Part shown: positions 7,837 to 16,058 of the stretch, piece by piece
Layout: each line of letters opens with the position of its first letter
How positions within the stretch are numbered: the stretch's first letter is position 1
NCBI GenBank assembly: GCA_963784645.1
Contig: CAWARY010000015.1
Location: 248,001-312,000 of the forward strand
From: JBBRVW01 sp963784645
Lineage (GTDB): Bacteria > Actinomycetota > Actinomycetes > JACCUZ01
Reading direction: 5' to 3'
DNA length: 64,000 nt
Notes under the pieces: generated by a model
Databases searched by the model: none
What the model saw: the letters and a program-made list of their open reading frames with translations, nothing else
What the model was told of the DNA's origin: nothing
Translations under genes and position numbers: made by a program

Positions 7837-8330
7837 CCACCTTCACGACCACCGTCGACAGCCCGGCGGGCCCGCTCCTGCTGACCAGCGACGGCACCTC
7901 CCTCACCCGGCTGCTCTTCGACCGGGCGCCGGACCCCGAATGGTCCACCGAGCCGTGCGCCCTGCTCGACGAGGCGGTGAGCCAGCTGCGCGAGTACTTC
8001 GCCGGTGAGCGCACCGACTTCCACCTGCCGCTGGAGCCGGCCGGCACGCCGTTCCAGAAGGCGACCTGGATGCAGCTGCGCGAGATCCCCTACGCGGAGA
8101 CCATCAACTACGGCCAGCTGGCCGGCCGGGTAGGCAACCCCCACGCCTCCCGCGCCGTCGGCCTGGCCAACGGCCGCAACCCGATCTCGATCGTCGTGCC
8201 CTGCCACCGGGTGATCGGTGCCAACGGCTCGCTCACCGGCTACGGCGGCGGCCTGGACCGCAAGCGGCTGCTGCTCGACCTGGAGCGCCGGGTCGCCGGC
8301 GCCGACGACCCTCAGCTCAGCCTGCTCTGA
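7833..8330 (+). CDS. ogt: Methylated-DNA--protein-cysteine methyltransferase
   Basis: A 165-aa suicide enzyme that removes methyl groups from O6-methylguanine. The active site VPCHRVIGANG is intact, with C124 as acceptor, and the downstream helix-turn-helix segment that flips the base (YGQLAGRVGNP) is present. The start is the GTG in the GTGA overlap with the Ada-AlkA gene, which indicates coupled translation. In E. coli the acceptor domain is part of Ada; here it is a separate protein and AlkA is fused to Ada instead. It converges with the next gene across only 4 nt. Confidence 0.93.
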   Translation: MTTFTTTVDSPAGPLLLTSDGTSLTRLLFDRAPDPEWSTEPCALLDEAVSQLREYFAGERTDFHLPLEPAGTPFQKATWMQLREIPYAETINYGQLAGRVGNPHASRAVGLANGRNPISIVVPCHRVIGANGSLTGYGGGLDRKRLLLDLERRVAGADDPQLSLL

Positions 8331-8334
8331 GCAC

Positions 8335-8799
8335 CTAGGCCGACAGGGCGCTCGGGAACCGGGTGACGAAGTCGAGGATCGTCGCCCAGGTGGGCCGTAC
8401 GGCGATGCGGACCATGGGCTGGCCGCGCAGGCCGGCGAGCCACGCCTCGCCGGCCTCCGGCCCCATGTACCGGTGGATCGACGCCTCGTACTCCGGGGAC
8501 ACGTCCTCGATGCGGTCGATCTCCGCCGTCCCCCGCAGGAGCAGGGCCTTGAACGGGAACGACCGCTCGCTGTCGATCGTGATCGCCACCCGCGGGTCCG
8601 CAGCCAGGGCCTTGAGCTTGGGCGCCCGCACGGGGGTTCCCATCACGACCGCTGCGCCGGTCCAGTGGAAGGCGATCGGGACCACCCGCGGCGTGCCGTC
8701 GGTCCAGGTGTAGGCCAGCCGCGCCATCTGCCGCGAGACCAGCAGCTCCTGGGCGACAGGATCGTCGAGCAGGGAGAGGTCGGTCGCTGATGCAGTCAT
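8335..8799 (-). CDS. Pyridoxamine 5'-phosphate oxidase-like protein
   Basis: A 154-aa split-barrel flavin- or F420-binding protein of the PNPOx-like superfamily. The segment VSRQMARLAYTW and then DGTPRVVPIAFHW is the typical N-terminal barrel of actinobacterial members that reduce small molecules or bind F420. The ATG at 8799 has a GGGAG site 6 nt upstream, so I preferred it to the longer open frame. There is no signal peptide. The substrate is unknown. Classical PdxH, the vitamin B6 oxidase, is longer, so pyridoxal synthesis is unlikely. The gene lies divergent from the class V aminotransferase, with its start inside the promoter zone of that gene. Confidence 0.75.
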   Translation of the reverse strand: MTASATDLSLLDDPVAQELLVSRQMARLAYTWTDGTPRVVPIAFHWTGAAVVMGTPVRAPKLKALAADPRVAITIDSERSFPFKALLLRGTAEIDRIEDVSPEYEASIHRYMGPEAGEAWLAGLRGQPMVRIAVRPTWATILDFVTRFPSALSA

Positions 8800-8903
8800 T
8801 ATCGGCTCCCTCCGTGGGACCCGGGCGGCACCGGGCCGGGGCTCCACCATCGTCCTGGCTGCGCTTCCCGTCCAGGGCCGGCCCTGCGCCGATCGCGAGG
8901 CCC

Positions 8904-8909
8904 TACCGT
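8904..8909 (+). promoter_or_regulatory. -10 box for the class V aminotransferase
   Basis: TACCGT lies 6 nt before the ATG at 8916. It supports this start over the longer open frame that begins at 8790. Confidence 0.5.
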
Positions 8910-8915
8910 GTGGTC

Positions 8916-10634
8916 ATGGCGGAACCCCTGCTCGAGACCCCGCTGCTGGCCCGCATCCGCGAGTCGGTGATCGGCGACGACCAGGTCATGCACGGGCCGT
9001 ACGGCCCGCGCCGCGTGACCTACGCCGACTACACGGCCAGCGGACGGGCCCTGACCTTCGTCGAGGACTTCATCCGGGACGAGGTGCTGCCGCGCTACGC
9101 CAACACGCACACCGAGTCCAGCGGCACCGGGCTGCAGACCACCCGGCTGCGGGAGGACGCGCGGCGGATGGTGCGCGAGGCCGTCGGGGGCGACGACGAC
9201 ACCGTGGTGGTCTTCTGCGGCTCCGGCTCGACCGCCGCGATCGACAAGCTCATCGGCATCCTCAACCTGCGCATCCCGGCCGACCTCGACGATCGGTACG
9301 GGCTGTCCGCGCACATCCCGCGCGACGAGCGGCCGGTCGTCTTCATCGGGCCGTTCGAGCACCACTCCAACGAGCTGCCCTGGCGGGAGTCGATCTGCGA
9401 CGTCGTCACCATCCCCGAGGACCGCGACGGTCACATCGACACTGCCGTCCTCGAGCAGCGGCTGCTGGAGTACTCGGACCGGCCGCTGCTCATCGGGTCG
9501 TTCTCCGCGGCCTCCAACGTCACCGGCATCGTCAGCGACACGCACCGGATCGCCGACCTGCTGCACGCGCACGGCGCGCTGTCCTTCTGGGACTTCGCGG
9601 CGGCCGCGCCGTACGTCGACATCGAGATGAACCGCGACTGCGCGGAGCACCCCGGCTGCCACAAGGACGCGGTCTTCCTGTCACCGCACAAGCTCATCGG
9701 TGGCCCCGGCACCCCGGGCGTGCTCGCGGTGCGCCGCGAGCTGATGACCAACCGCGTGCCGGTCGTCCCGGGCGGCGGCACCGTCGCCTACGTCAACCCG
9801 CTCGAGCACCTCTATCTCGACGACCGGGCGCACCGCGAGGAGGGCGGCACCCCCGCGATCGTCGAGTCGATCCGTGCCGGTCTGGTGTTCCAGCTCAAGG
9901 CCGCCGTGGGGGTCCAGACGATCCGGGCCCGCGAGGACGCCCTGCTGCGGCGCGCCGTCGAGGGATGGCACGACGTCCCCGGCATCGAGATCCTCGGTAA
10001 CCTCGAGGCCGAGCGGCTCTCGATCGTGTCGTTCGTCGTGCGACGGCTGGGCGCGGACGGCCGGCTGGGCGCGTACCTCCACCACAACTACGTCGTCTCG
10101 CTGCTCAACGACCTGTTCGGCATCCAGTCGCGGGGCGGGTGCTCGTGCGCCGGGCCCTACGGGCACCGGCTGCTGGGCATCGACATCGAGCGCTCGCACG
10201 AGTTCGAGCGTGAGATCGCGCACGGCTGCGAGGGCATCAAGCCGGGCTGGGTACGCATCAACCTCAACTACTTCATCTCCGAGGCCGTTCTCGACTACGT
10301 CGTCGCCGCCGTGGCGCTGGTCGCCGAGCACGGCTGGCAGCTGCTGCCCGACTACCGCTTCGACCCGGCCACCGGGCTGTGGCGGCACCGGGCGGGGCCG
10401 GTCGAGCCGCCGCTGCGGCTGCACCAGGTGAGCTACGACGACGCCGGCGAGATGACCTATCCGCACCACGACGAGCCGGTCCCCGAGTCCGCACTGCCGG
10501 GCTACCTCGACGAGGCCCGGGCGATCTTCGCGCGGTCTGCCTCAGCGGAGGCGGACGCCGCCGTCGGCCGGGTCTCGGCCGACTTCGAGCACCTGCGCTG
10601 GTTCGAGCTGCCGGCGGTCTGCCTGCAGCCGTAG
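8916..10634 (+). CDS. Class V aminotransferase (cysteine-desulfurase-like), long form
   Basis: A 572-aa PLP enzyme. The SufS/NifS-like core is clear: YADYTASGRAL near residue 30, FCGSGSTAAIDKLIG for the cofactor phosphate, HHSNELPWRE, and SPHKLIGGPGTPG holding the PLP lysine. A cysteine-rich loop, SRGGCSCAGPYGH, lies where SufS carries its catalytic cysteine. The protein is over 150 residues longer than SufS, with an extra C-terminal domain of about 120 residues. Such long forms are annotated only as aminotransferase class V; the substrate is not known. A role as selenocysteine lyase, desulfurase or carbon-sulfur lyase is possible. It is monocistronic. Confidence 0.8.
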   Translation: MAEPLLETPLLARIRESVIGDDQVMHGPYGPRRVTYADYTASGRALTFVEDFIRDEVLPRYANTHTESSGTGLQTTRLREDARRMVREAVGGDDDTVVVFCGSGSTAAIDKLIGILNLRIPADLDDRYGLSAHIPRDERPVVFIGPFEHHSNELPWRESICDVVTIPEDRDGHIDTAVLEQRLLEYSDRPLLIGSFSAASNVTGIVSDTHRIADLLHAHGALSFWDFAAAAPYVDIEMNRDCAEHPGCHKDAVFLSPHKLIGGPGTPGVLAVRRELMTNRVPVVPGGGTVAYVNPLEHLYLDDRAHREEGGTPAIVESIRAGLVFQLKAAVGVQTIRAREDALLRRAVEGWHDVPGIEILGNLEAERLSIVSFVVRRLGADGRLGAYLHHNYVVSLLNDLFGIQSRGGCSCAGPYGHRLLGIDIERSHEFEREIAHGCEGIKPGWVRINLNYFISEAVLDYVVAAVALVAEHGWQLLPDYRFDPATGLWRHRAGPVEPPLRLHQVSYDDAGEMTYPHHDEPVPESALPGYLDEARAIFARSASAEADAAVGRVSADFEHLRWFELPAVCLQP

Positions 10635-10645
10635 CCCCCACGGGC

Positions 10646-11873
10646 TCAACCGGTGGTGGTGTCGGCTCCCGGGTCGATCGTCCGGCCCGCCCACGTCCAG
10701 GCGTAGGACGTGTCCTCGCAGGCCAGTGCCGGGTCGAGCAGGTCCAGGGGGCGGAAGGTGTCGACCATGACGGCCAGCTCGTCGGTGGCCTGCTTGCCGA
10801 TCGACGCCTCGACCGAGCCCGGCTGCGGCCCGTGGGTGAACCCCGAGGGGTGCAGCGAGATCGAGCCCTGCTCGATACCGGCGCCCTTGCGGGACATGAA
10901 GTCGCCGCCGGTGTAGAAGATCATCTCGTCGGAGTCGACGTTGGCGTGGTTGTACGGCGCCGGTATGCCGTCCGGGTGGTAGTCGAACAACCGCGGCACG
11001 AACGAGCAGACGACGAAGTTGGGGCCCTCGAACGTCTGGTGCACCGGTGGCGGCTGGTGCAGCCGGCCGGTGATCGGCTCGAAGTCGTGGATGGAGAACA
11101 CGTACGGGTAGAGGCAGCCGTCCCAACCCACCGCGTCGAACGGATGGTGCGCGTAGACGTACCTCGTCCAGAGCGTCGAACCGCCCGGTCCGCGGTGCTG
11201 CACGAGCACCTCGACGTCCTCGCCCTCTGCGCTGAACGGCTCAGCCGGCCCGCGCAGGTCGCGCTCGCAGTACGGCGCGTGCTCGAGGAACTGCCCCTTG
11301 CTCGACAGGTACCGCCTCGGCGGACCGATGTGCCCGGACGCCTCGGTGACGAGGGTGCGCAGCTCGCCCTTCGGCACCCAGCGGTGCGTGGTCGACGTCG
11401 GGATGACGACGTAGTCGCCCGCCGACACGTCGAGGGTGCCGAACACGGTCTCGACGACGGCCTCGCCGCTCTCGACGTACACGCACTCGTCGCCGATCGC
11501 GTTGCGGTAGAGCGGCGACGGCCGGTCGGCGATCGCGTAGGAGATGCGCACGTCGGCGTTGGCCATGAGGTGCTGACGACCGAGGACCGGGTCCTTCGTC
11601 GCGCGCGGCACCGTCAGGCCCGGGACCGTCAAGCTTGTGGGTCCGGAAGTGCCGCGGCTTGAGCGGGTGGTTGGGCCGCCGGGCGAACGTGGGCCCCTCG
11701 AAGACCTCGCTCGAGACGATGGCCGTCGGGATGCCCCGGTGGTAGAGCAGCGACGCATCGGAGGAGAAGCCCTCGACGCCCATCAGCTCCTCGGCGTAGA
11801 GACTGCCGTCAGGCTGCCGGAACTGGGTGTGTCGCTTGCGCGGGACCTCGCCCACCTGGCGGTAGTAGGGCAT
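10646..11873 (-). pseudogene. hmgA: Homogentisate 1,2-dioxygenase, split by a frameshift
   Basis: The gene reads as two overlapping frames. Residues 1-80 start at the ATG at 11873 (MPYYRQVGEVPRKRH, then PNHPLKPRHFRTHKL). From about 11620 the homologous sequence continues in the other frame (RQHLMANADVRISYA onward) to the stop at 10646. The span of 1228 nt is three times 409 plus one, so one extra base (or two missing) explains the break. Removing one base from the CCCGGG run at 11619-11624 restores RTHKLDGPGLTV. Iron-ligand segments (HANVDSDE and FTHGPQ) are intact downstream. The product would ring-open homogentisate to maleylacetoacetate between Hpd and FahA. It may be a sequence error or a true loss. 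Confidence 0.85.
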
Positions 11874-11959
11874 CGCAGCCTCCCCGGACGTCGTCGGCGA
11901 CCTCGTCGTCGCCTGCGCACCCCACCCTGCCACGCGAGCCGCGCGCCCCGGGGCCGGGC

Positions 11960-11965
11960 TAGGGT
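11960..11965 (+). promoter_or_regulatory. -10 box for the 287-aa tyrosine-cluster gene
   Basis: TAGGGT is followed by 6 nt and the ATG at 11972. Leaderless start; transcribed divergently from hmgA across 98 nt. Confidence 0.55.
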
Positions 11966-11971
11966 CGCGGC

Positions 11972-12835
11972 ATGGCTCGACCCGACCACCCTCTGCTCGC
12001 CGGGCTGGTCGACGACGCCGCGCTGTTCCCGCCGGGCAACGCCCCGATGGCCCGGGCTGTGCTCGACCACGACGAGCGGGCGTTCGAGCCGTGGGCCGAG
12101 GCCGTGGGGGTGTTCGTGTGCCCCGCCGCGCGGGTCCGCGAGCTCGTCGCGGCCATGGCGCCGTCGCAGACCGTGCTCGTGTCCCTCGTCGTCGACCCGG
12201 CGGTACCGGGCCTCTACGACGCCGTGCGGGCCGCCGACTCCGCCGAGCGCGTCGTGGTCGTCGGCATCGAGGCGCCGCTGGAGCGGCTCGGTCCCGACGG
12301 CGCACGGGTGCTGGCCGAGGACCTGCTGGGCTTCGGTGTCGAGACCGGGCCGCACACCGGCTACCTCGAGGTCCCGAGAGCGTCGCCCGACTCCGCGCTC
12401 GACCTGGTGCGCACCGCCGGGTGGCACTCCGCGAAGTACCGCACCGGCGGCGTGACCGCCGATGCTCATCCGGACGAGAACGAGCTGGCCCACTTCCTGG
12501 TGGGCTGCCGCGAGCGCGGCCTGGACTTCAAGCTCACGGCGGGCCTGCACCACGCCGTCCGCGGCACCACAGCCGAGGGCTTCGAGCAGCACGGGGTGCT
12601 CAACGTGCTGCTCGCCGTCGCGGCCGCCGCCCGTGGCGCCGACCGGCGCGAGGTGGCCACGGTGCTCGCCGAGCGTGACGGCCGGCTGCTGGCCAAGCAG
12701 GCGCGGTCCTGGACCCGGGCGGAGGCCGCACAGGTGCGCCAGCAGTTCCGCTCGTTCGGCTGCTGCACGGTGGCCGAGCCGCTCGACGAGCTGCGCACCC
12801 TCGGCGTGCTCGAGGACGACGAGGAGGGTCCGTGA
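11972..12835 (+). CDS. Uncharacterised protein of the tyrosine-degradation cluster
   Basis: A 287-aa cytosolic protein that I cannot assign to a named family. It starts with HPLLAGLVDDAALFPPGN and has alternating strands and helices that suggest a TIM-barrel-like fold (inference). Possible functional segments are GWHSAKYRTGG near 150 and FKLTAGLHHAVRGTT near 190, rich in K, R, T and H as in a phosphate or carboxylate site. No signal peptide. It overlaps fahA by 4 nt (GTGA), so it is the first gene of a two-gene operon with fumarylacetoacetase, divergent from hmgA. The cluster lacks an obvious maleylacetoacetate isomerase, so that step or a related one is a testable idea only. Confidence 0.75.
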   Translation: MARPDHPLLAGLVDDAALFPPGNAPMARAVLDHDERAFEPWAEAVGVFVCPAARVRELVAAMAPSQTVLVSLVVDPAVPGLYDAVRAADSAERVVVVGIEAPLERLGPDGARVLAEDLLGFGVETGPHTGYLEVPRASPDSALDLVRTAGWHSAKYRTGGVTADAHPDENELAHFLVGCRERGLDFKLTAGLHHAVRGTTAEGFEQHGVLNVLLAVAAAARGADRREVATVLAERDGRLLAKQARSWTRAEAAQVRQQFRSFGCCTVAEPLDELRTLGVLEDDEEGP

Positions 12836-14043
12836 CCACCTGGGCCGAGGTGCCCCACGGTTCGCCGTTCCCCGCGACCAACCTGCCCTACGGCGTGTTC
12901 AGCCACGGCGGCGAGCCGCCACGCGTCGGGGTCGCCCTCGGCGACGACGTCATCGACCTCGCACCGCTGGCGGCGGCCGAGGGTCTCGACGGCGGCCACG
13001 TGTTCGAGTCACCGTCGCTCAACCCGTTCCTCGCCATGGGCCGCCCGGCGTGGTCGGCCGTCCGGTCCTGGCTGGTCGAGCTGCTCGAGCACGAGGGCTA
13101 CCGCGACCTGGTCGAGAGCCACCTGGTCCCGCAGTCCGAGGTCGAGCTGCACCTGCCGTTCGCCGTGGCCGATTACGTCGACTTCTACTCCTCCGAGCAC
13201 CATGCGCAGAACGTCGGCCGCATCTTCCGGCCCGACGGCGACGCACTCACGCCGAACTGGAAGCACCTGCCGATCGGCTACCACGGCCGGTCCGGCACCG
13301 TGGTCGTCTCGGGCACCGACGTGGTGCGCCCGAGCGGTCAGCGCAAGCCACCGGACGCCGCGCTGCCGGCGTACGGGCCGTCCCTGCGGCTCGACATCGA
13401 GGCCGAGGTCGGCTTCGTGGTAGGCGTTCCGTCGCCGCAGGGCACCCCCGTGCCGGTGCAGGACTTCCGGCAGCACGTGTTCGGCGTCTGCGTGCTCAAC
13501 GACTGGAGCGCGCGCGACCTGCAGGCGTGGGAGTACGTGCCGCTCGGTCCATTCCTCGGCAAGTCGTTCGCGACGTCGGTGTCGCCCTGGGTGGTGCCGC
13601 TGGACGCGCTGCTCGACGCCCGGGTGGCCGGACCCGCGCAGGACCCCGCCGTGCTGCCCTACCTCCAGCGGCGCTCCGACTGGGGTCTCGACCTCCAGCT
13701 CGAGGTCGCGTGGAACGGCACGGTGGTCTCGCGGCCGCCGTTCGCGCAGATGTACTGGACCCCCGACCAGCAGCTGGCGCACCTCACGGTCAACGGCGCG
13801 TCGCTGCGCACCGGCGACCTCTTCGCGTCCGGCACCGTGTCGGGTCCCGCGAAGGACCAGCGTGGCTCGTTCCTCGAGCTGACCTGGAACGGCACCGAGC
13901 AGGTGACCCTCGACGACGGCACGACCCGCGCCTTCCTCGAGGACGGTGACGAGGTGACGATCACCGCGTGGGCGCCCGGCGCGGAGGGCACCCGGATCGG
14001 GTTCGGCGAGGTCCGCGGCCGGGTCGTCCCGACCCGCGGCTGA
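12832..14043 (+). CDS. fahA: Fumarylacetoacetase
   Basis: A 403-aa hydrolase that splits fumarylacetoacetate into fumarate and acetoacetate, the last step of tyrosine degradation. The N-terminal SH3-like part (SPFPATNLPYGVF) leads to the catalytic domain with DYVDFYSSEHHAQNVGRIF, the HLPIGYHGRSGTVV loop, and the metal ligands in DIEAEVGFVVG and LNDWSARDLQAWEY. Length and all active-site blocks match the family. It starts with GTG overlapping the unknown upstream gene. It converges on hpd over a 103-nt spacer that holds a hexamer repeat and a long hairpin. Confidence 0.95.
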   Translation: MTTWAEVPHGSPFPATNLPYGVFSHGGEPPRVGVALGDDVIDLAPLAAAEGLDGGHVFESPSLNPFLAMGRPAWSAVRSWLVELLEHEGYRDLVESHLVPQSEVELHLPFAVADYVDFYSSEHHAQNVGRIFRPDGDALTPNWKHLPIGYHGRSGTVVVSGTDVVRPSGQRKPPDAALPAYGPSLRLDIEAEVGFVVGVPSPQGTPVPVQDFRQHVFGVCVLNDWSARDLQAWEYVPLGPFLGKSFATSVSPWVVPLDALLDARVAGPAQDPAVLPYLQRRSDWGLDLQLEVAWNGTVVSRPPFAQMYWTPDQQLAHLTVNGASLRTGDLFASGTVSGPAKDQRGSFLELTWNGTEQVTLDDGTTRAFLEDGDEVTITAWAPGAEGTRIGFGEVRGRVVPTRG

Positions 14044-14046
14044 CCT

Positions 14047-14072
14047 CCAACGCCAACGCCAACGCCAACGCC
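14047..14072. repeat. Hexanucleotide repeat (CCAACG)x4
   Basis: Four perfect CCAACG units plus CC begin 4 nt after the fahA stop. It is a short microsatellite outside the coding frame. Its length may vary between strains. Confidence 0.85.
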
Positions 14073-14080
14073 GCGGTCAC

Positions 14081-14137
14081 CCTTTGTGCGCTACCGCCCG
14101 GGACACGCCGGTGAGACGGTGTGTCGGCGCACAAAGG
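14081..14137. terminator. Long inverted repeat between convergent fahA and hpd
   Basis: CCTTTGTGCGC (14081-14091) pairs perfectly with GCGCACAAAGG (14127-14137). Inside the 35-nt loop a second imperfect hairpin can form (ACACGCCG with CGGTGTGT). The position between two converging genes suggests a bidirectional terminator, though there is no T-run. Confidence 0.55.
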
Positions 14138-14146
14138 ATCTTCATG

Positions 14147-15370
14147 TCACAGGTTGCCGCGACGCTCCTGCTCGCGCTCGATGGCCTCGAACAGCGCCTT
14201 GAAGTTGCCCTTGCCGAAGCCGAGCGAACCGTGCCGCTCGATCAGCTCGAAGAACACCGTGGGCCGGTCGCCGATCGGCCGGGTGAAGATCTGCAGCAGG
14301 TAGCCGTCCTCGTCCCGGTCGACCAGGATGCCGCGCGACTGCAGCTGCTCGATCGGCACGCGCACGTTGCCGATGCGGGCCCGCAGCTCGGGGTCCTCGT
14401 AGTAGGAGTCCGGCGTCACCAGGAACTCCACGCCCTCGGCCCGCATCTGGTCGACGGTGCGCACGATGTCGTTGGTGGCCAGGGCCAGGTGCTGCGCACC
14501 GGGGCCGTCGTAGAACTCGAGGAACTCGTCGATCTGCGACTTCTTCTTCGCGATAGCCGGCTCGTTGAGCGGGAACTTCACCCGGTGGTTGCCGTTGGCG
14601 ACGACCTTCGACATCAGCGCGGAATAGTCGGTGGCGATGTCGTCACCGATGAACTCGGCCATGTTCACGAAGCCCATGACCTTGTTGTAGAACCCGACCC
14701 ACTCCTCCATGTGTCCCAGCTCGACGTTGCCGACGACGTGGTCGAGGGCCTGGAAGAGCCGCTTCGGGGCGCCGTCGCGCTTGACGAACCCGGAGCTGCG
14801 CTCGACGTAGCCGGGCAGGTAGATGCCGTCGTAGCGCGAGCGGTCGACGAGCGAGTGGACGGTGTCGCCGTACGCCGCGATCGACGCGACGCGCACGGTG
14901 CCGTGCTCGTCGGTGAGGTCGGTCGGCTCCTGGACGACGCGGGCGCCGGCGCTGCGCGCGTGCGCGATGCAGGCGTCCACGTCGGGCACCTCGAGGGCGA
15001 TGTCGACGACGCCGTCGCCGTGCGCCCGGTGGTGGTCGAGCAGGGTGCTGCTCGGCGCCACGCCGCCCTTGATGACGAACCGGCACGACCCGCTCTTGAG
15101 CACGAACGCCTTGTGGTCGCGGTTGCCGGTCTCCGGGCCGGAGTAGCCGACCAGCTCCATGCCGAACGCCGACTGGTAGTAGTGCGCGGCCTGGGTCGCG
15201 TTGCCCACGACGAACACGACGGCGTCCCACCCGGTCACGGGGAACGGGTCCCGGCTGGCGTCGTACTCGACGAGGCCGACCAGCTGCTGGAGCTGCTCCG
15301 GCGAGAGCTCGGCCGCCTTCTCGGCGTCGGTGAGGGCGGGGATCGCGGTGGTGGCCGCATCGGTCGTCAT
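14147..15370 (-). CDS. hpd: 4-hydroxyphenylpyruvate dioxygenase
   Basis: A 407-aa enzyme that converts 4-hydroxyphenylpyruvate to homogentisate. The three iron ligands are recognisable as H211 (ALDHVVGNVELGH), H294 (GAQHLAL) and E375 (FFELIERHG). The C-terminal helix that gates the site (GFGKGNFKALFEAIE) is complete. I chose the ATG at 15370; a GTG at 15418 in the same frame is an alternative. It is transcribed divergently from an Lrp-type regulator gene, which suggests local control by tyrosine, phenylalanine or a related ligand. With hmgA broken, activity could lead to homogentisate build-up and dark pigment (inference). Confidence 0.95.
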   Translation of the reverse strand: MTTDAATTAIPALTDAEKAAELSPEQLQQLVGLVEYDASRDPFPVTGWDAVVFVVGNATQAAHYYQSAFGMELVGYSGPETGNRDHKAFVLKSGSCRFVIKGGVAPSSTLLDHHRAHGDGVVDIALEVPDVDACIAHARSAGARVVQEPTDLTDEHGTVRVASIAAYGDTVHSLVDRSRYDGIYLPGYVERSSGFVKRDGAPKRLFQALDHVVGNVELGHMEEWVGFYNKVMGFVNMAEFIGDDIATDYSALMSKVVANGNHRVKFPLNEPAIAKKKSQIDEFLEFYDGPGAQHLALATNDIVRTVDQMRAEGVEFLVTPDSYYEDPELRARIGNVRVPIEQLQSRGILVDRDEDGYLLQIFTRPIGDRPTVFFELIERHGSLGFGKGNFKALFEAIEREQERRGNL

Positions 15371-15474
15371 GCTCAGGGATCGTGGTACAAGGATGACACT
15401 CTGCGCAATATCTGCCACGATGACTGCACATCTTGTCCAGTCTCACCCGGCGACCACGGAACGAGGTGCACACG

Positions 15475-15993
15475 ATGCCCACCGCCGGCCGCACGCCGGG
15501 TGTGGACGCCCTGGACGCCCGGATCCTCGAGGTCTTCGCCGCCGAGCCGCGGGTCGGCGTCCTGGAGTGCTCCCGCCGGATCGGCGTGGCGCGCGGCACG
15601 GTGCAGGCCCGGCTGGACCGGATGGCCCGCGACGGCGTGATCCTCGGCTGGGGACCCGACCTCGACCCGGCGGCGATGGGCTACGTGGTCACGGCGTTCG
15701 TCACGCTCGAGATCCGCCAGCAGCAGCGGCATCACCCGGCGGGCCGGGCCGCCCACGACGCGGTGGCCGAGCAGCTGGCCGAGGTACCGGAGGTCCTCGA
15801 GGCGCACACGACCACGGGCACCGGCGACATGCTGGTGCGCATCGTCGCGCGGTCCAACGCCGACCTCCAGCGGGTGATCGACCGGCTGCTGGCGACCGAG
15901 GGCGTCGTCCGCGCGTCCACCGTGATCGCGCTGGAGACCCAGATCAGCCCCCGGGTCCTCCCCCTCCTGCGCGAGGCGGCAGCACCCGACTGA
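15475..15993 (+). CDS. Lrp/AsnC family transcriptional regulator
   Basis: A 172-aa regulator. Residues about 10-60 form the winged helix-turn-helix (ALDARILEVFAAEPRVG, then RRIGVARGTVQARLDRM). The rest is an RAM/ACT-like ligand and oligomerisation domain ending near ALETQISPRVLPLL. A GAGG ribosome site lies 8 nt before the ATG at 15475, so the longer start at 15433 is less likely. It faces hpd across 104 nt, the usual arrangement for a local regulator of tyrosine degradation. The spacer holds the imperfect dyad ACAAGGATG ... CATCTTGT, a candidate operator. The ligand is unknown. Confidence 0.88.
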   Translation: MPTAGRTPGVDALDARILEVFAAEPRVGVLECSRRIGVARGTVQARLDRMARDGVILGWGPDLDPAAMGYVVTAFVTLEIRQQQRHHPAGRAAHDAVAEQLAEVPEVLEAHTTTGTGDMLVRIVARSNADLQRVIDRLLATEGVVRASTVIALETQISPRVLPLLREAAAPD

Positions 15994-16058
15994 CCCCTCT
16001 GGCAAAGTCGACGTCAACCTGAACCCCTCGGTGGCCCCCATGCGTCAGGATCTACGTC

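Noticed and set aside
12100..12305. Upstream extension of the hmgA N-terminal frame to 12305
   Set aside because: Residues before MPYYRQ are Arg/Ala-rich with no family similarity and overlap the divergent 287-aa gene, so the ATG at 11873 is the start.
14047..14072. Four CCAACG units as a possible CRISPR or clustered repeat
   Set aside because: Units are 6 bp without spacers, so it is a microsatellite only.
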